In this document: one piece after another, positions 8,477 through 15,934 of the stretch
Layout: each line of letters starts with the position of its first letter
Position numbering within the stretch: position 1 is the stretch's first letter
Assembly: GCA_949287395.1 (NCBI GenBank)
Contig: CASEFZ010000094.1
Coordinates: 1 to 34,018 of the forward strand
Origin: an uncultured Verrucomicrobiota bacterium
GTDB taxonomy: Bacteria > Verrucomicrobiota > Verrucomicrobiia > Opitutales > Intestinicryptomonadaceae
Direction of reading: 5' to 3'
Length of the DNA stretch: 34,018 nt
Notes under the pieces: model-generated
What the model was told of the DNA's origin: nothing
What the model saw: the letters and a program-made list of their open reading frames with translations, nothing else
Databases searched by the model: none
Position numbers and translations under genes: made by a program

Positions 8477-9469
8477 CTAATGCTTTTTTAGCGCGGAACT
8501 TTGCCTTGGGACAAATTGGCCGCGTATGCTTCTTACGCCCATGGGTTTTTCAGAGATTATTGCCTCAAAACAGAATTCGGCATACTCTTTCAACGGCTGG
8601 CGAAAGGAGGTTATGGTGGGTATGTAATTTGACGAGGCGGGGAGATCGTCGAAACCAACCACGGCAATGTCCTTGCCCGCCGCGACTCCCCCTTCCGAAA
8701 GTGCCGATATCACGCCCATGGCGAAAGTGTCGTTGGCGCACACAACGGCGTCGGGAAGTTTGCCCTTTTGCAAAATGGATTTGCCTATTGCCTTGCCGGT
8801 ACAAAATTCGCCGCCGGCGCCGTTGTCCCGCTCAAAAGACACCTCTATGTCGAATTTTTCGGCGGCCTTTTGAAAGGCCAATTTGCGCTGCTGGTATATC
8901 TCAATGGGCTTGTAGGCAAAGCATACGCTCTTGGCGCAAACATCCGAGGCCAAGTGGGAAAGAATTTTATCCATGGCGTCGTCTTCGTCGACGGATACCG
9001 ACAGCCACAGGCGCTTGTCTTCGGCGCCGTGCCCTATTCTGGCAACTGGCTTGTTTTTGAAGTCGTCAATCCAGTCAAGGTCGCAATAACTGCCCAAAAC
9101 TATGACGCCGTCAACAGAGTGTTTGTACAGGGGAATCAAATTTGAGCGTTCGGGAATCCTCTCCGGAAAACCGACGAGCAGAAGCGAATACTTGTTGTCG
9201 TGCGCAAGCTTCTGAAATTCGGTAAGAAGGGCGGTAAAGTACGGGTTTTTAAAGTCGTAAACGACAATCCCTATGGTTTGCGTTTTCTTGCCCTTAAGCA
9301 TCAGTGCGGCTGGAGAGGGAACATAGTTCATTTCCTCCGCAAGCTTTAGAATGCTGTCTATTCTGCGCTGGCTGACACCTATCCTGTGCGCCTGCCCGGA
9401 AAGCACCCTCGATACGAGCGACGTTGACACCCCAAGCTTTAGGGCTATGTCTTTTTGCGTGGATTTCAT
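8477..9469 (-). CDS. LacI family transcriptional regulator of the uronate operon
   Basis: 330-residue DNA-binding regulator. Residues 3-25 form the LacI helix-turn-helix (QKDIALKLGVSTSLVSRVLSG), followed by the hinge region (YVPSPAALMLKGKKTQTIGI) and a periplasmic-binding-protein-like effector domain. The domain shows the usual NPYF after strand 1, the VDGVIVLGS-type strand, and VVCANDTFAMGVISAL plus VVGFDDLP near the C-terminus. The ATG at 9469 is 80 bases from the divergent uxaC start, and a perfect palindrome of LacI-operator type lies in that gap. It most likely represses the uxaC operon in the absence of a sugar-acid inducer. The inducer is unknown. Autoregulation is possible because the gap is shared. 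Confidence 0.93.
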   Translation of the reverse strand: MKSTQKDIALKLGVSTSLVSRVLSGQAHRIGVSQRRIDSILKLAEEMNYVPSPAALMLKGKKTQTIGIVVYDFKNPYFTALLTEFQKLAHDNKYSLLLVGFPERIPERSNLIPLYKHSVDGVIVLGSYCDLDWIDDFKNKPVARIGHGAEDKRLWLSVSVDEDDAMDKILSHLASDVCAKSVCFAYKPIEIYQQRKLAFQKAAEKFDIEVSFERDNGAGGEFCTGKAIGKSILQKGKLPDAVVCANDTFAMGVISALSEGGVAAGKDIAVVGFDDLPASSNYIPTITSFRQPLKEYAEFCFEAIISEKPMGVRSIRGQFVPRQSSALKKH

Positions 9470-9477
9470 CTAAAAAA

Positions 9478-9505
9478 TTGACAACCGTTCCCGCGGCGTT
9501 AGGAT
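9478..9505 (+). promoter_or_regulatory. Candidate promoter of the uronate operon
   Basis: TTGACA (perfect -35 consensus) at 9478-9483 and TAGGAT at 9500-9505, 16 bases apart. A start of transcription near 9512 would put the palindrome at 9522-9535 just downstream of it, a classic repression position for LacI-family proteins. Confidence 0.5.
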
Positions 9506-9521
9506 ATTTGACTTGACTATA

Positions 9522-9535
9522 CTCAAACGTTTGAG
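9522..9535. promoter_or_regulatory. LacI-type operator palindrome
   Basis: CTCAAACGTTTGAG is a perfect 14-bp palindrome with the central CG step typical of LacI-family operators. It lies between the divergent regulator and uxaC, after the candidate promoter. Its right end overlaps the start of the uxaC ribosome binding site (AGAGGA, 9534-9539). I found no second copy elsewhere in the window. Confidence 0.7.
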
Positions 9536-9548
9536 AGGATTCGGGTCA

Positions 9549-10949
9549 ATGAAAAAATTTATCCACGAGGATTTTCTTTTACAGAACGAATATTCGCGCA
9601 AGTTGTACCACGAGTACGCGGAGAAACAGCCGCTGATAGATTTCCACTGCCATCTTGACCCCAAGGAGGTTGCCGAGGACAAGAAGTGGGAAAATATAAC
9701 CCAGATATGGCTGGGCGGCGACCATTATAAATGGCGCGCCATGAGGAGCGACGGCATAGACGAGAAGTACTGTACCGGAGACGCCCCCGACAGGGAGAAA
9801 TTTCAAAAATTTGCCGAAGCGCTTGCGCACATGTTGCGCAACCCGATGTACCATTGGTGCCACCTTGAGCTGGCGCGCTATTTCGGCATAGACGACAAAC
9901 TTTTAAACGGCAATACCGCCGAGGAAATATGGAACAGGGCAAATGAGCGCCTTTCAAGCCTTTCAGCGCGCGAGTTGATGAGGAAAAGCAATGTTGAGAC
10001 CGTCTGCACCACAGACGACCCAACGTCCGATTTGTGCTGGCACAAAAAGATATCGCAGGAGGGCTTTGAGGTGAAGGTTTTGCCAACCTTCAGGCCCGAC
10101 AAGGCTTTTGCTATAGAAGACCACAAGACCTACACGGAATATTTGGGCAAGCTTGAGAAGGCCGCCGGAATGGAGATACGCTCTTACGACGATCTGCTCA
10201 CTGCGATAAAGCGCAGGCACGACTACTTCCATTCTTTGGGCTGCAGGATTTCCGACTACGGCCTTGGAACTGTGCACTATAAAAACGCCTTTTATTACGA
10301 GCTTGAGGACACGTTTAAAAAGGTGACCTCAAGCAGCGAGATGATAGACGACGACGAAATACACGCGTTTAAATCGGCGCTGCTGCTCGAGTGCGCGGCA
10401 ATGGACTACGACGCGGGCTGGACGCGCCAGCTGCACATAGGGCCCATGCGCAACAACAATTCCAGAATGTTCGATAAGCTTGGCCCTGACACGGGTTTCG
10501 ACTCGATAGGTGAGTCCAACTACGCGCTTTCGCTTTCAAAGCATTTGGACAGGCTCGATTCAATAGGCAAGCTTGGGCGCACCATAATATACAACATAAA
10601 CCCCAAGGACAACGAGATGCTTGGCTCTATGTTGGGCAACTTCCAAAACAGCGACTGCCCCGGAAAGATACAGCTTGGGGCCGGCTGGTGGTTCTTGGAC
10701 AATATCGACGGCATAAGCAGAAATTTGGAGGCCGTTTCAAATCTGTCTTTGCTGTACAGGTGCGTAGGCATGCTTACGGATTCGCGTTCCTTCCTGTCGT
10801 ATGCGCGCCACGAGTATTACAGGCGCATACTTTGCAACATTCTTGGGACGGAGATGGAGAAGGGCCTGCTGCCGGACGATTTCGACCTTGTGGGCGAACT
10901 TGTCGAGAGGGTGTCTTACAAAAACGCCAAGGAGTATTTTTGCTTTTAG
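9549..10949 (+). CDS. uxaC: Uronate isomerase (glucuronate/galacturonate isomerase)
   Basis: Interconverts D-glucuronate and D-fructuronate, or D-galacturonate and D-tagaturonate, the first step of the Ashwell hexuronate pathway in the cytoplasm. From the ATG at 9549 the protein has 466 residues, close to the 470 of E. coli UxaC. Family marks include IDFHCHLDPKE with the HxH pair at residues 33 and 35 (amidohydrolase-fold metal site), the WLGGDHYKWRAMRSDG block, the TTDDPTSDLCWH block and a C-terminal RHEYYRRILC block. An upstream TTG at 9513 also opens the frame but lies in the promoter/operator, and AGAGGA sits 9 bases before the ATG. First gene of a six-gene operon ending at uxuA, so glucuronate is the likelier substrate. 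Confidence 0.96.
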   Translation: MKKFIHEDFLLQNEYSRKLYHEYAEKQPLIDFHCHLDPKEVAEDKKWENITQIWLGGDHYKWRAMRSDGIDEKYCTGDAPDREKFQKFAEALAHMLRNPMYHWCHLELARYFGIDDKLLNGNTAEEIWNRANERLSSLSARELMRKSNVETVCTTDDPTSDLCWHKKISQEGFEVKVLPTFRPDKAFAIEDHKTYTEYLGKLEKAAGMEIRSYDDLLTAIKRRHDYFHSLGCRISDYGLGTVHYKNAFYYELEDTFKKVTSSSEMIDDDEIHAFKSALLLECAAMDYDAGWTRQLHIGPMRNNNSRMFDKLGPDTGFDSIGESNYALSLSKHLDRLDSIGKLGRTIIYNINPKDNEMLGSMLGNFQNSDCPGKIQLGAGWWFLDNIDGISRNLEAVSNLSLLYRCVGMLTDSRSFLSYARHEYYRRILCNILGTEMEKGLLPDDFDLVGELVERVSYKNAKEYFCF

Positions 10950-11031
10950 CGGCCGCGGCGCGTGCGGGTGGCGGAGCGCGCGAAACGGTGCGGAGCTGAG
11001 TGCGGTTTAACAACAAAACAAAGGATAAACG

Positions 11032-12177
11032 GTGGTAAAGATAGGAGTCATAGGGCTTGGGCCAATAGGTTCGATGCACGCTGATAATTTGTTGTCCGGG
11101 AAGATCCCGGGAGCGCGCCTGGAGTGCGTTTGCGAACAAAAACCCGTCACAGACCCAAAGTATGGCGGTATAAAAATTTACCCGGATGTGGACGATATGC
11201 TCAGACAGGCGGATATTGACGCCGCGATAGTGTCCACGCCGTCTTTTACACACTTTCCTTTGGCGCAGAAGGTTCTTGCCGCCGGAAAGCACGTATTGGT
11301 TGAAAAGCCTATAGCCCTTTGTACGGCCGATGCCGCGGCTTTGGAGGACATAGCCAAGAAATCGGGCAAAGTTTGCGCCGTTATGCTCAACCAGAGAACA
11401 ACCCCGCTTTACGCGCGCATAAGGGAGCTTATAAAGGGCGGAAGCTTGGGAAAGGTAAACAGGTTTTCGTGGACGATGACAAATTGGTACCGCCCGGACA
11501 TATATTTCACGTCCAGCCCGTGGCGCGGCACTTGGAAGGGAGAGGCCGGGGGAGCGCTGATAAACCAGTCGATCCACAACATCGACATAATAGCGTGGGT
11601 GTTCGGCCTGCCGAAATCTTTGCGGGCGTGGTGCGAGTATGGGAAGTACCACAATATAGAGGTTGAAGACGAAGTTTCGTGCCACATGCAATATGGCGGC
11701 GGCCTGAGTGCCACGTTTGCGACATCGACTGGCGAGCATCCCGGCGAAAACAGGCTTGTGATAGCCTGCGACAGGGGCTTTCTTGTTGCCGCCGGCGGGG
11801 AGCTTTCGATAACTCGCTACAAGGACGGCTCTATTTCCGAATATACGGCAAATACAAAGTACATGTTCGGCTCTCCCGAGACGGAGGTTACGGTGGAGAA
11901 GTTTGACGGTGTCGGGCCGCAGCATGTTGGGGTTGTGTCCAACTTTGTGGGCGCGATAGAGGGAAAGTGCGCGCTTGAATACGGGCCGGAGCAGGGAATG
12001 CTTTCTTTGCAGATAGCAAACGCGATGCTTCTGTCGTCTTGGAATAATGCTGACGTTTCGCTGCCGATTTGCGACGCCGAGTACAAGGCAAAGCTTGAGG
12101 AAAAGATGGCCGGAAGCGTGCTGAGGCAGAACCCCAAGACGGATTTCATAGTGGATTTCCAGAAATCCTTCAGGTAG
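11032..12177 (+). CDS. Gfo/Idh/MocA family NAD(P)-dependent oxidoreductase
   Basis: Cytoplasmic sugar or sugar-acid dehydrogenase of 381 residues; substrate unknown. The N-terminal Rossmann fold begins with GVIGLGPIGSMHA (nucleotide-binding GLGPIG at residues 8-13). The family motif EKP is at 91-93, where the lysine is the usual active-site residue. GGALINQSIHNID at 173-185 supplies the second catalytic motif with H182. The GTG start at 11032 follows AAGGAT by 5 bases. An 82-base gap separates it from uxaC and 9 bases separate it from the next gene. Being inside a UxaC/UxuA operon suggests oxidation or reduction of a uronate, a uronate glycoside or a related aldonate feeding the pathway (inference). 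Confidence 0.88.
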   Translation: MVKIGVIGLGPIGSMHADNLLSGKIPGARLECVCEQKPVTDPKYGGIKIYPDVDDMLRQADIDAAIVSTPSFTHFPLAQKVLAAGKHVLVEKPIALCTADAAALEDIAKKSGKVCAVMLNQRTTPLYARIRELIKGGSLGKVNRFSWTMTNWYRPDIYFTSSPWRGTWKGEAGGALINQSIHNIDIIAWVFGLPKSLRAWCEYGKYHNIEVEDEVSCHMQYGGGLSATFATSTGEHPGENRLVIACDRGFLVAAGGELSITRYKDGSISEYTANTKYMFGSPETEVTVEKFDGVGPQHVGVVSNFVGAIEGKCALEYGPEQGMLSLQIANAMLLSSWNNADVSLPICDAEYKAKLEEKMAGSVLRQNPKTDFIVDFQKSFR

Positions 12178-12186
12178 GGGCGGGCG

Positions 12187-13272
12187 ATGTCGAAGCACAG
12201 TACAGGTTACGATTACGTTCCCGACGGCGGCGCCTGCAAGGTCATCGGCGAGGGCGATTTATTTTTTGCGGTTGCGGGCTTGGACCACGGGCACATATAT
12301 GCGCAGACTCAGGGCCTGATAAACGCAGGGGCGGAGTGCAAGTTTGTGTACGACCCCGATGCCGCAAAAATCGTGGAGTTCAAGAAGAGGTTTCCTGGGG
12401 TGAAGGTTGCGGGAAGTTTGGACGAGATTTTGTCGGACTGCCAGGTGAAGCTTGTTGCCAATGCGGGAATACCGGCGCGGCGCTTCGATATGGGAGAGGC
12501 GGCCTTAAATGCCGGCAAGCACTTTTTTGTGGACAAGCCCCCGTTTACGTCGCTTCAGCAGCTTGCAAAGGCGCGCGATTTGACTGCCAAGACCGGCTTG
12601 AAGTATATGCCCTACTATGCGGAGCGTATTCACAACGAGGCCGCCGAAAAGGCCAATGAGCTTATAAAAAGCGGGCGCATAGGCAGGGTTGTGCAGGTCA
12701 CGATTTTGGCGCCGCACAGGCTTTCCAAGGCGGCGCGCCCGGGGTGGTTTTTTAAAAAGGCGGAGTATGGCGGAATTTTGTGCGATATAGGCTCGCACCA
12801 ATTCGAGCAGTTTTTGGAATTTTCGGGCGCGGAGGGCGGAACTGTAGAATATGCGCGCGTTGACAACATAAACAACCCGGACAATCCCGAGTTGGAGGAT
12901 TTCGGAGAGGCGGTTGTGCGGCTTGACAACGGTGCCTCCGGCTTTTGCCGCGTGGACTGGTTTACGCCGGACGGCCTTCCCGTGTGGGGAGACGGGCGAA
13001 CCGTCATAATGGGAACGGAAGGGTACATAGAGATACGCAAGTATATAGACTATTCGCGGGAGGGTAATCCGTCGCAGGTTCTCTATGTGACCGACGGGCG
13101 CGGAATTGAGCGCATAGACTGTTTGGGAATGGGCTTCCCGTTTTTCGGAAAATTCGTGCTGGATATATTGAACGGAACGGAAAATGCAATGACGCAAGAG
13201 CACGCTTTTGCCGCGGCGGAGCTGTCGCTTTTGGCGCAGGAGAAGGCCGATGCGGCGAGGGCCGGCAGGTAA
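12187..13272 (+). CDS. Second Gfo/Idh/MocA family oxidoreductase
   Basis: 361-residue relative of the previous gene but from a different subgroup. The nucleotide-binding turn reads AGLDHGHI (residues 30-37) rather than GxGxxG, a pattern I associate with a branch of this family common in carbohydrate-degradation loci. DKP at 116-118 keeps the active-site lysine (K117), and GGILCDIGSHQFEQ at 195-208 keeps the histidine (H204). About 20 residues precede the Rossmann strand. Nine bases separate it from the upstream gene. A tandem pair of such enzymes can act together in oxidising and re-reducing a sugar ring, as known for other Gfo/Idh/MocA pairs, but here this is only a suggestion. The substrate is not predictable from sequence. 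Confidence 0.86.
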   Translation: MSKHSTGYDYVPDGGACKVIGEGDLFFAVAGLDHGHIYAQTQGLINAGAECKFVYDPDAAKIVEFKKRFPGVKVAGSLDEILSDCQVKLVANAGIPARRFDMGEAALNAGKHFFVDKPPFTSLQQLAKARDLTAKTGLKYMPYYAERIHNEAAEKANELIKSGRIGRVVQVTILAPHRLSKAARPGWFFKKAEYGGILCDIGSHQFEQFLEFSGAEGGTVEYARVDNINNPDNPELEDFGEAVVRLDNGASGFCRVDWFTPDGLPVWGDGRTVIMGTEGYIEIRKYIDYSREGNPSQVLYVTDGRGIERIDCLGMGFPFFGKFVLDILNGTENAMTQEHAFAAAELSLLAQEKADAARAGR

Positions 13273-13280
13273 GGTATTTC

Positions 13281-13315
13281 GGGGCGCACTTCCGACAGGG
13301 GAGGCGCGGCGCCCC
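13281..13315 (+). promoter_or_regulatory. GC-rich stem-loop between oxidoreductase and transporter genes
   Basis: GGGGCGC at 13281-13287 pairs perfectly with GCGCCCC at 13309-13315 across a 21-base loop. Only three T's follow, so a full terminator is unlikely. It could be a partial terminator or an mRNA-stabilising structure that separates enzyme expression from transporter expression. Confidence 0.4.
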
Positions 13316-13358
13316 TTTGGGGTAAACAGCTAAAACAAGGTTTAAATAGGAAAAACTT

Positions 13359-15080
13359 ATGGCAGAAATATTGGACAATCCGCAGCTGGAGGCGCAGCGC
13401 AAAGAAATAGTGGAGGCGAGAAGGAAAGGCGTTTTGCCTCTTTTGGGAGTGTTTACAAAATTTTCCGGGCCCGGCTGGATGCAGAGCGCGACAACATTGG
13501 GCGGCGGTTCTCTGGCGTCGGCCTTGTATTTGGGCGTGTTGGGCGGATTCGGGTTCATGTGGCTGCAGCCCTTTGCGATGATATTGGGCATAATTATGCT
13601 GAGCGCAATTTCCTATGTGACGCTGTCGATATCAAGCAGGCCGATGGTTGCCATAAATAAGCAGATAAGCCCGATTCTCGGCTATGGCTGGGCAATAGGG
13701 TCTATGTTGTCGTGCTTCGTGTTTGCTATGCCGCAATTTGCGTTGGGGGTGGCGGCAGTCACCCAGAACATAACCACTGTCGGAGAGGTCTCAAAGACTA
13801 CAGAGGTTATAATAACGGCGGTTTTATTTGCAATTGCCATGACCATGGTTGCCATGTATGCGGTCGGCGGAAGCTGGGTGAAAATTTTTGAACGCATAAT
13901 AAAACTCTCTGTGGCGGCAATAGTGGTCTGCTTCTTTGGCGTGGTGATAAGCTTGACCTTGGGCGGGGAAATAGACTGGAAGCGCGTTTGGGAGGGCTTT
14001 ATCCCGAACTTTTCGGTGCTTTCTGAGCCGTCGGACGATTTTATGGAATATTTAAACCGCCTTGGTGCAGAGGGAAAACAGTTCTGGTCTGCAATGATAG
14101 TTGACCAGCAACGCTCTGTTGTTATCAGCGCGGCGGCAATGGCCATAGGGATAAACATGACATTCCTGTTCCCCTATTCGATGCTTAAAAAGGGCTGGAA
14201 TAAGGATTTCAGAGGGTTGGCGATATTCGATTTGGCCACGGGGCTGTTTGTTCCATTTTTTGTGGCTACTTCGTGCATAGTGGTGGCTTCGGCCTCGCAG
14301 TTCCACGCAAAGCCCGCCGAAGGGTTGGCGATATCGAGGGTTGAGAACGGGGCGCTTGTGTATGCGGTTGTCGACGGCAAACAGGTTGTGCCGGCGCGCA
14401 ATTTGGTGAAACCCTATGTGGCGCTGCTTGACGAGCGCGTCTCGAAAGTTATGGGCGCGGAAAAATTTGCCGCACTCACCGAGGTTCAAAAAGACGCCGC
14501 GCGCAACGGGCTTTCCAGCCAGGAGAAGGAAATGGCCGCCATGCTTGTTAAGCGCGACGCCTCGAATTTGTCGGAGACATTGGTACCCCTTGTTGGCGAC
14601 GAGGTTGCCAGGTACATATTTGGCTTCGGGGTGCTGGGAATGGCGATGAACGCAATATTGATGAACATGCTCATTTGCGGGTTGTGCTTTGCAGAAATAT
14701 TGGGCAAGAAGGGGGCGAAGTGGAACTTGATTGGGTCGTCTCTGATAGTGGTCAGCGCGGTGATATCGCGGTTCTGCGCGGGCGCGCGCATGTGGCTTGT
14801 CATATACGCGGGCGTGATGGCGATGGTGTTGCTGCCGATAGCGTACGGGGCGTTCCTGGTGATAATGAACAGCGCCAGAATAATGAAGCAATCGCAGCCG
14901 CGCGGAATCAAGCGCGTTGTGTGGAACGTGCTGATGTCGTGTTCGGTGGCGGCAAGCTGCGTGGCAAGCCTTTGGGTTTTGTGGTCGAGTTTGGGCATAT
15001 GGGGCCCGGTGGCCTTTGCGGCTTTCCTGCTGCTTGTTGTGGCAAGCTATTTTGTGATGGCGGCGCGCAGAAAGGCTTAA
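13359..15080 (+). CDS. Nramp-like (APC superfamily) transporter lacking metal-binding motifs
   Basis: 573-residue inner-membrane protein with about 12 predicted helices. The start of helix 1 (GPGWMQSA) and the general layout resemble the Nramp divalent-metal family. In Nramp proteins helix 1 carries DPGN and helix 6 carries MPH, which hold the metal ion. Here the aligned positions read GGGS (residues 48-51) and, in helix 6, GINMTFLFPYSML, so the Asp, Asn and Met ligands appear absent. A hydrophilic insertion of about 100 residues (316-412) sits between helices 7 and 8. The gene lies inside the uxaC-uxuA operon and is its only transporter. I infer a uronate or sugar-acid importer; automatic annotation would probably call it a metal transporter. 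Start ATG 13359 has AGGA 9 bases upstream. Confidence 0.75.
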   Translation: MAEILDNPQLEAQRKEIVEARRKGVLPLLGVFTKFSGPGWMQSATTLGGGSLASALYLGVLGGFGFMWLQPFAMILGIIMLSAISYVTLSISSRPMVAINKQISPILGYGWAIGSMLSCFVFAMPQFALGVAAVTQNITTVGEVSKTTEVIITAVLFAIAMTMVAMYAVGGSWVKIFERIIKLSVAAIVVCFFGVVISLTLGGEIDWKRVWEGFIPNFSVLSEPSDDFMEYLNRLGAEGKQFWSAMIVDQQRSVVISAAAMAIGINMTFLFPYSMLKKGWNKDFRGLAIFDLATGLFVPFFVATSCIVVASASQFHAKPAEGLAISRVENGALVYAVVDGKQVVPARNLVKPYVALLDERVSKVMGAEKFAALTEVQKDAARNGLSSQEKEMAAMLVKRDASNLSETLVPLVGDEVARYIFGFGVLGMAMNAILMNMLICGLCFAEILGKKGAKWNLIGSSLIVVSAVISRFCAGARMWLVIYAGVMAMVLLPIAYGAFLVIMNSARIMKQSQPRGIKRVVWNVLMSCSVAASCVASLWVLWSSLGIWGPVAFAAFLLLVVASYFVMAARRKA

Positions 15081-15100
15081 TTTTTTAACTTGGAATGAAA

Positions 15101-15916
15101 ATGAAAAATCTTTTTGACATAAGCGGAAAGGTGATTGTTGTCACTGGGGCAACCGGCGTATTGGCTGGTGCCACGGCGCGTTATCTGGCGGGTTGCGGGG
15201 CGAAGGTAGCCTTTTTGGGGCGCAACAAGCAGAAGCTTGGCGAGGCGGAAAAGTTTGCCGCCGAGAACGGGTTGGACGTGCTTGCGGTGGAGTGCGACGT
15301 TTTGGACAGGGGCTCTCTTGAAAAGGCGCGCGACACTGTGGTTGAAAAATGGGGCGACGTTGAAGTTTTGGTCAACGGCGCCGGCGGAAACCAGCCGGGT
15401 GCGGTTATAGGCCCGGATGCGTCGTTTTTCGATTTGGACGTGTCGGCGTGGAGCAGCGTCTTAGACCTAAACCTGCGCGGAACGGTTTTGCCGACTCTCG
15501 TATTTTGCAAGGCTTTCGAGCGCACGAAGCGCGGATGCGTGGTAAATTTTTCGTCGATGACGGCGCAGTCGGCGGTCACGCGGGTATTTGGATATTCCAA
15601 TGCTAAGGCGGGAATAGACAATCTCACAAAGTGGTTGGCGGTAGAGTTTGCCAAGAAGATAGGCGAGGGCGTGCGCGTCAACGCGGTTGCGCCTGGCTTC
15701 TTTATAAGCAGCCAGAATAGAACTTTGCTGACAAATCCAGACGGTTCGCTGACGGAGCGCGGAAAGGATATAGTAAAAAAGACGCCTTTTGGGCGCTTTG
15801 GCGATTGCGACGAAGTGTTTGGCACAGTGCATTACCTGTGTTCCGATGCGGCGAAATTTGTCACGGGAACGGTAATTGCCATCGACGGAGGGTTCTCGGC
15901 CTTTTCCGGGGTTTAA
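15101..15916 (+). CDS. SDR family D-mannonate oxidoreductase (fructuronate reductase)
   Basis: Short-chain dehydrogenase expected to reduce D-fructuronate to D-mannonate with NAD(P)H, the step between UxaC and UxuA. About 271 residues. It has the cofactor motif TGATGVLAG near the N-terminus, VNGAGGNQPGA, the catalytic serine in NFSSMTAQ, the YSNAK catalytic Tyr-Lys pair, and a C-terminal KTPFGRFG then GTVIAIDGGFSAFSGV. These blocks match the SDR-type mannonate oxidoreductases found with uxuA in Bacillus and other phyla rather than the long-chain E. coli UxuB. ATGs at 15095 and 15101 are both in frame. GGA at 15092-15094 is 6 bases before the second and directly abuts the first, so 15101 is chosen. 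It lies between the transporter and uxuA. Confidence 0.87.
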   Translation: MKNLFDISGKVIVVTGATGVLAGATARYLAGCGAKVAFLGRNKQKLGEAEKFAAENGLDVLAVECDVLDRGSLEKARDTVVEKWGDVEVLVNGAGGNQPGAVIGPDASFFDLDVSAWSSVLDLNLRGTVLPTLVFCKAFERTKRGCVVNFSSMTAQSAVTRVFGYSNAKAGIDNLTKWLAVEFAKKIGEGVRVNAVAPGFFISSQNRTLLTNPDGSLTERGKDIVKKTPFGRFGDCDEVFGTVHYLCSDAAKFVTGTVIAIDGGFSAFSGV

Positions 15917-15934
15917 TATAATTGGAGATTTTTT

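Noticed and set aside
9513-9548. Upstream TTG start for uxaC
   Set aside because: It would place the promoter/operator palindrome inside the coding region; the ATG at 9549 matches the family N-terminus and has a ribosome binding site.
10774-12198. 474-codon frame antisense to uxaC and the first dehydrogenase
   Set aside because: It lies opposite two clearly real genes; its Arg/His-rich, low-conservation composition is typical of a shadow frame in GC-rich coding DNA.
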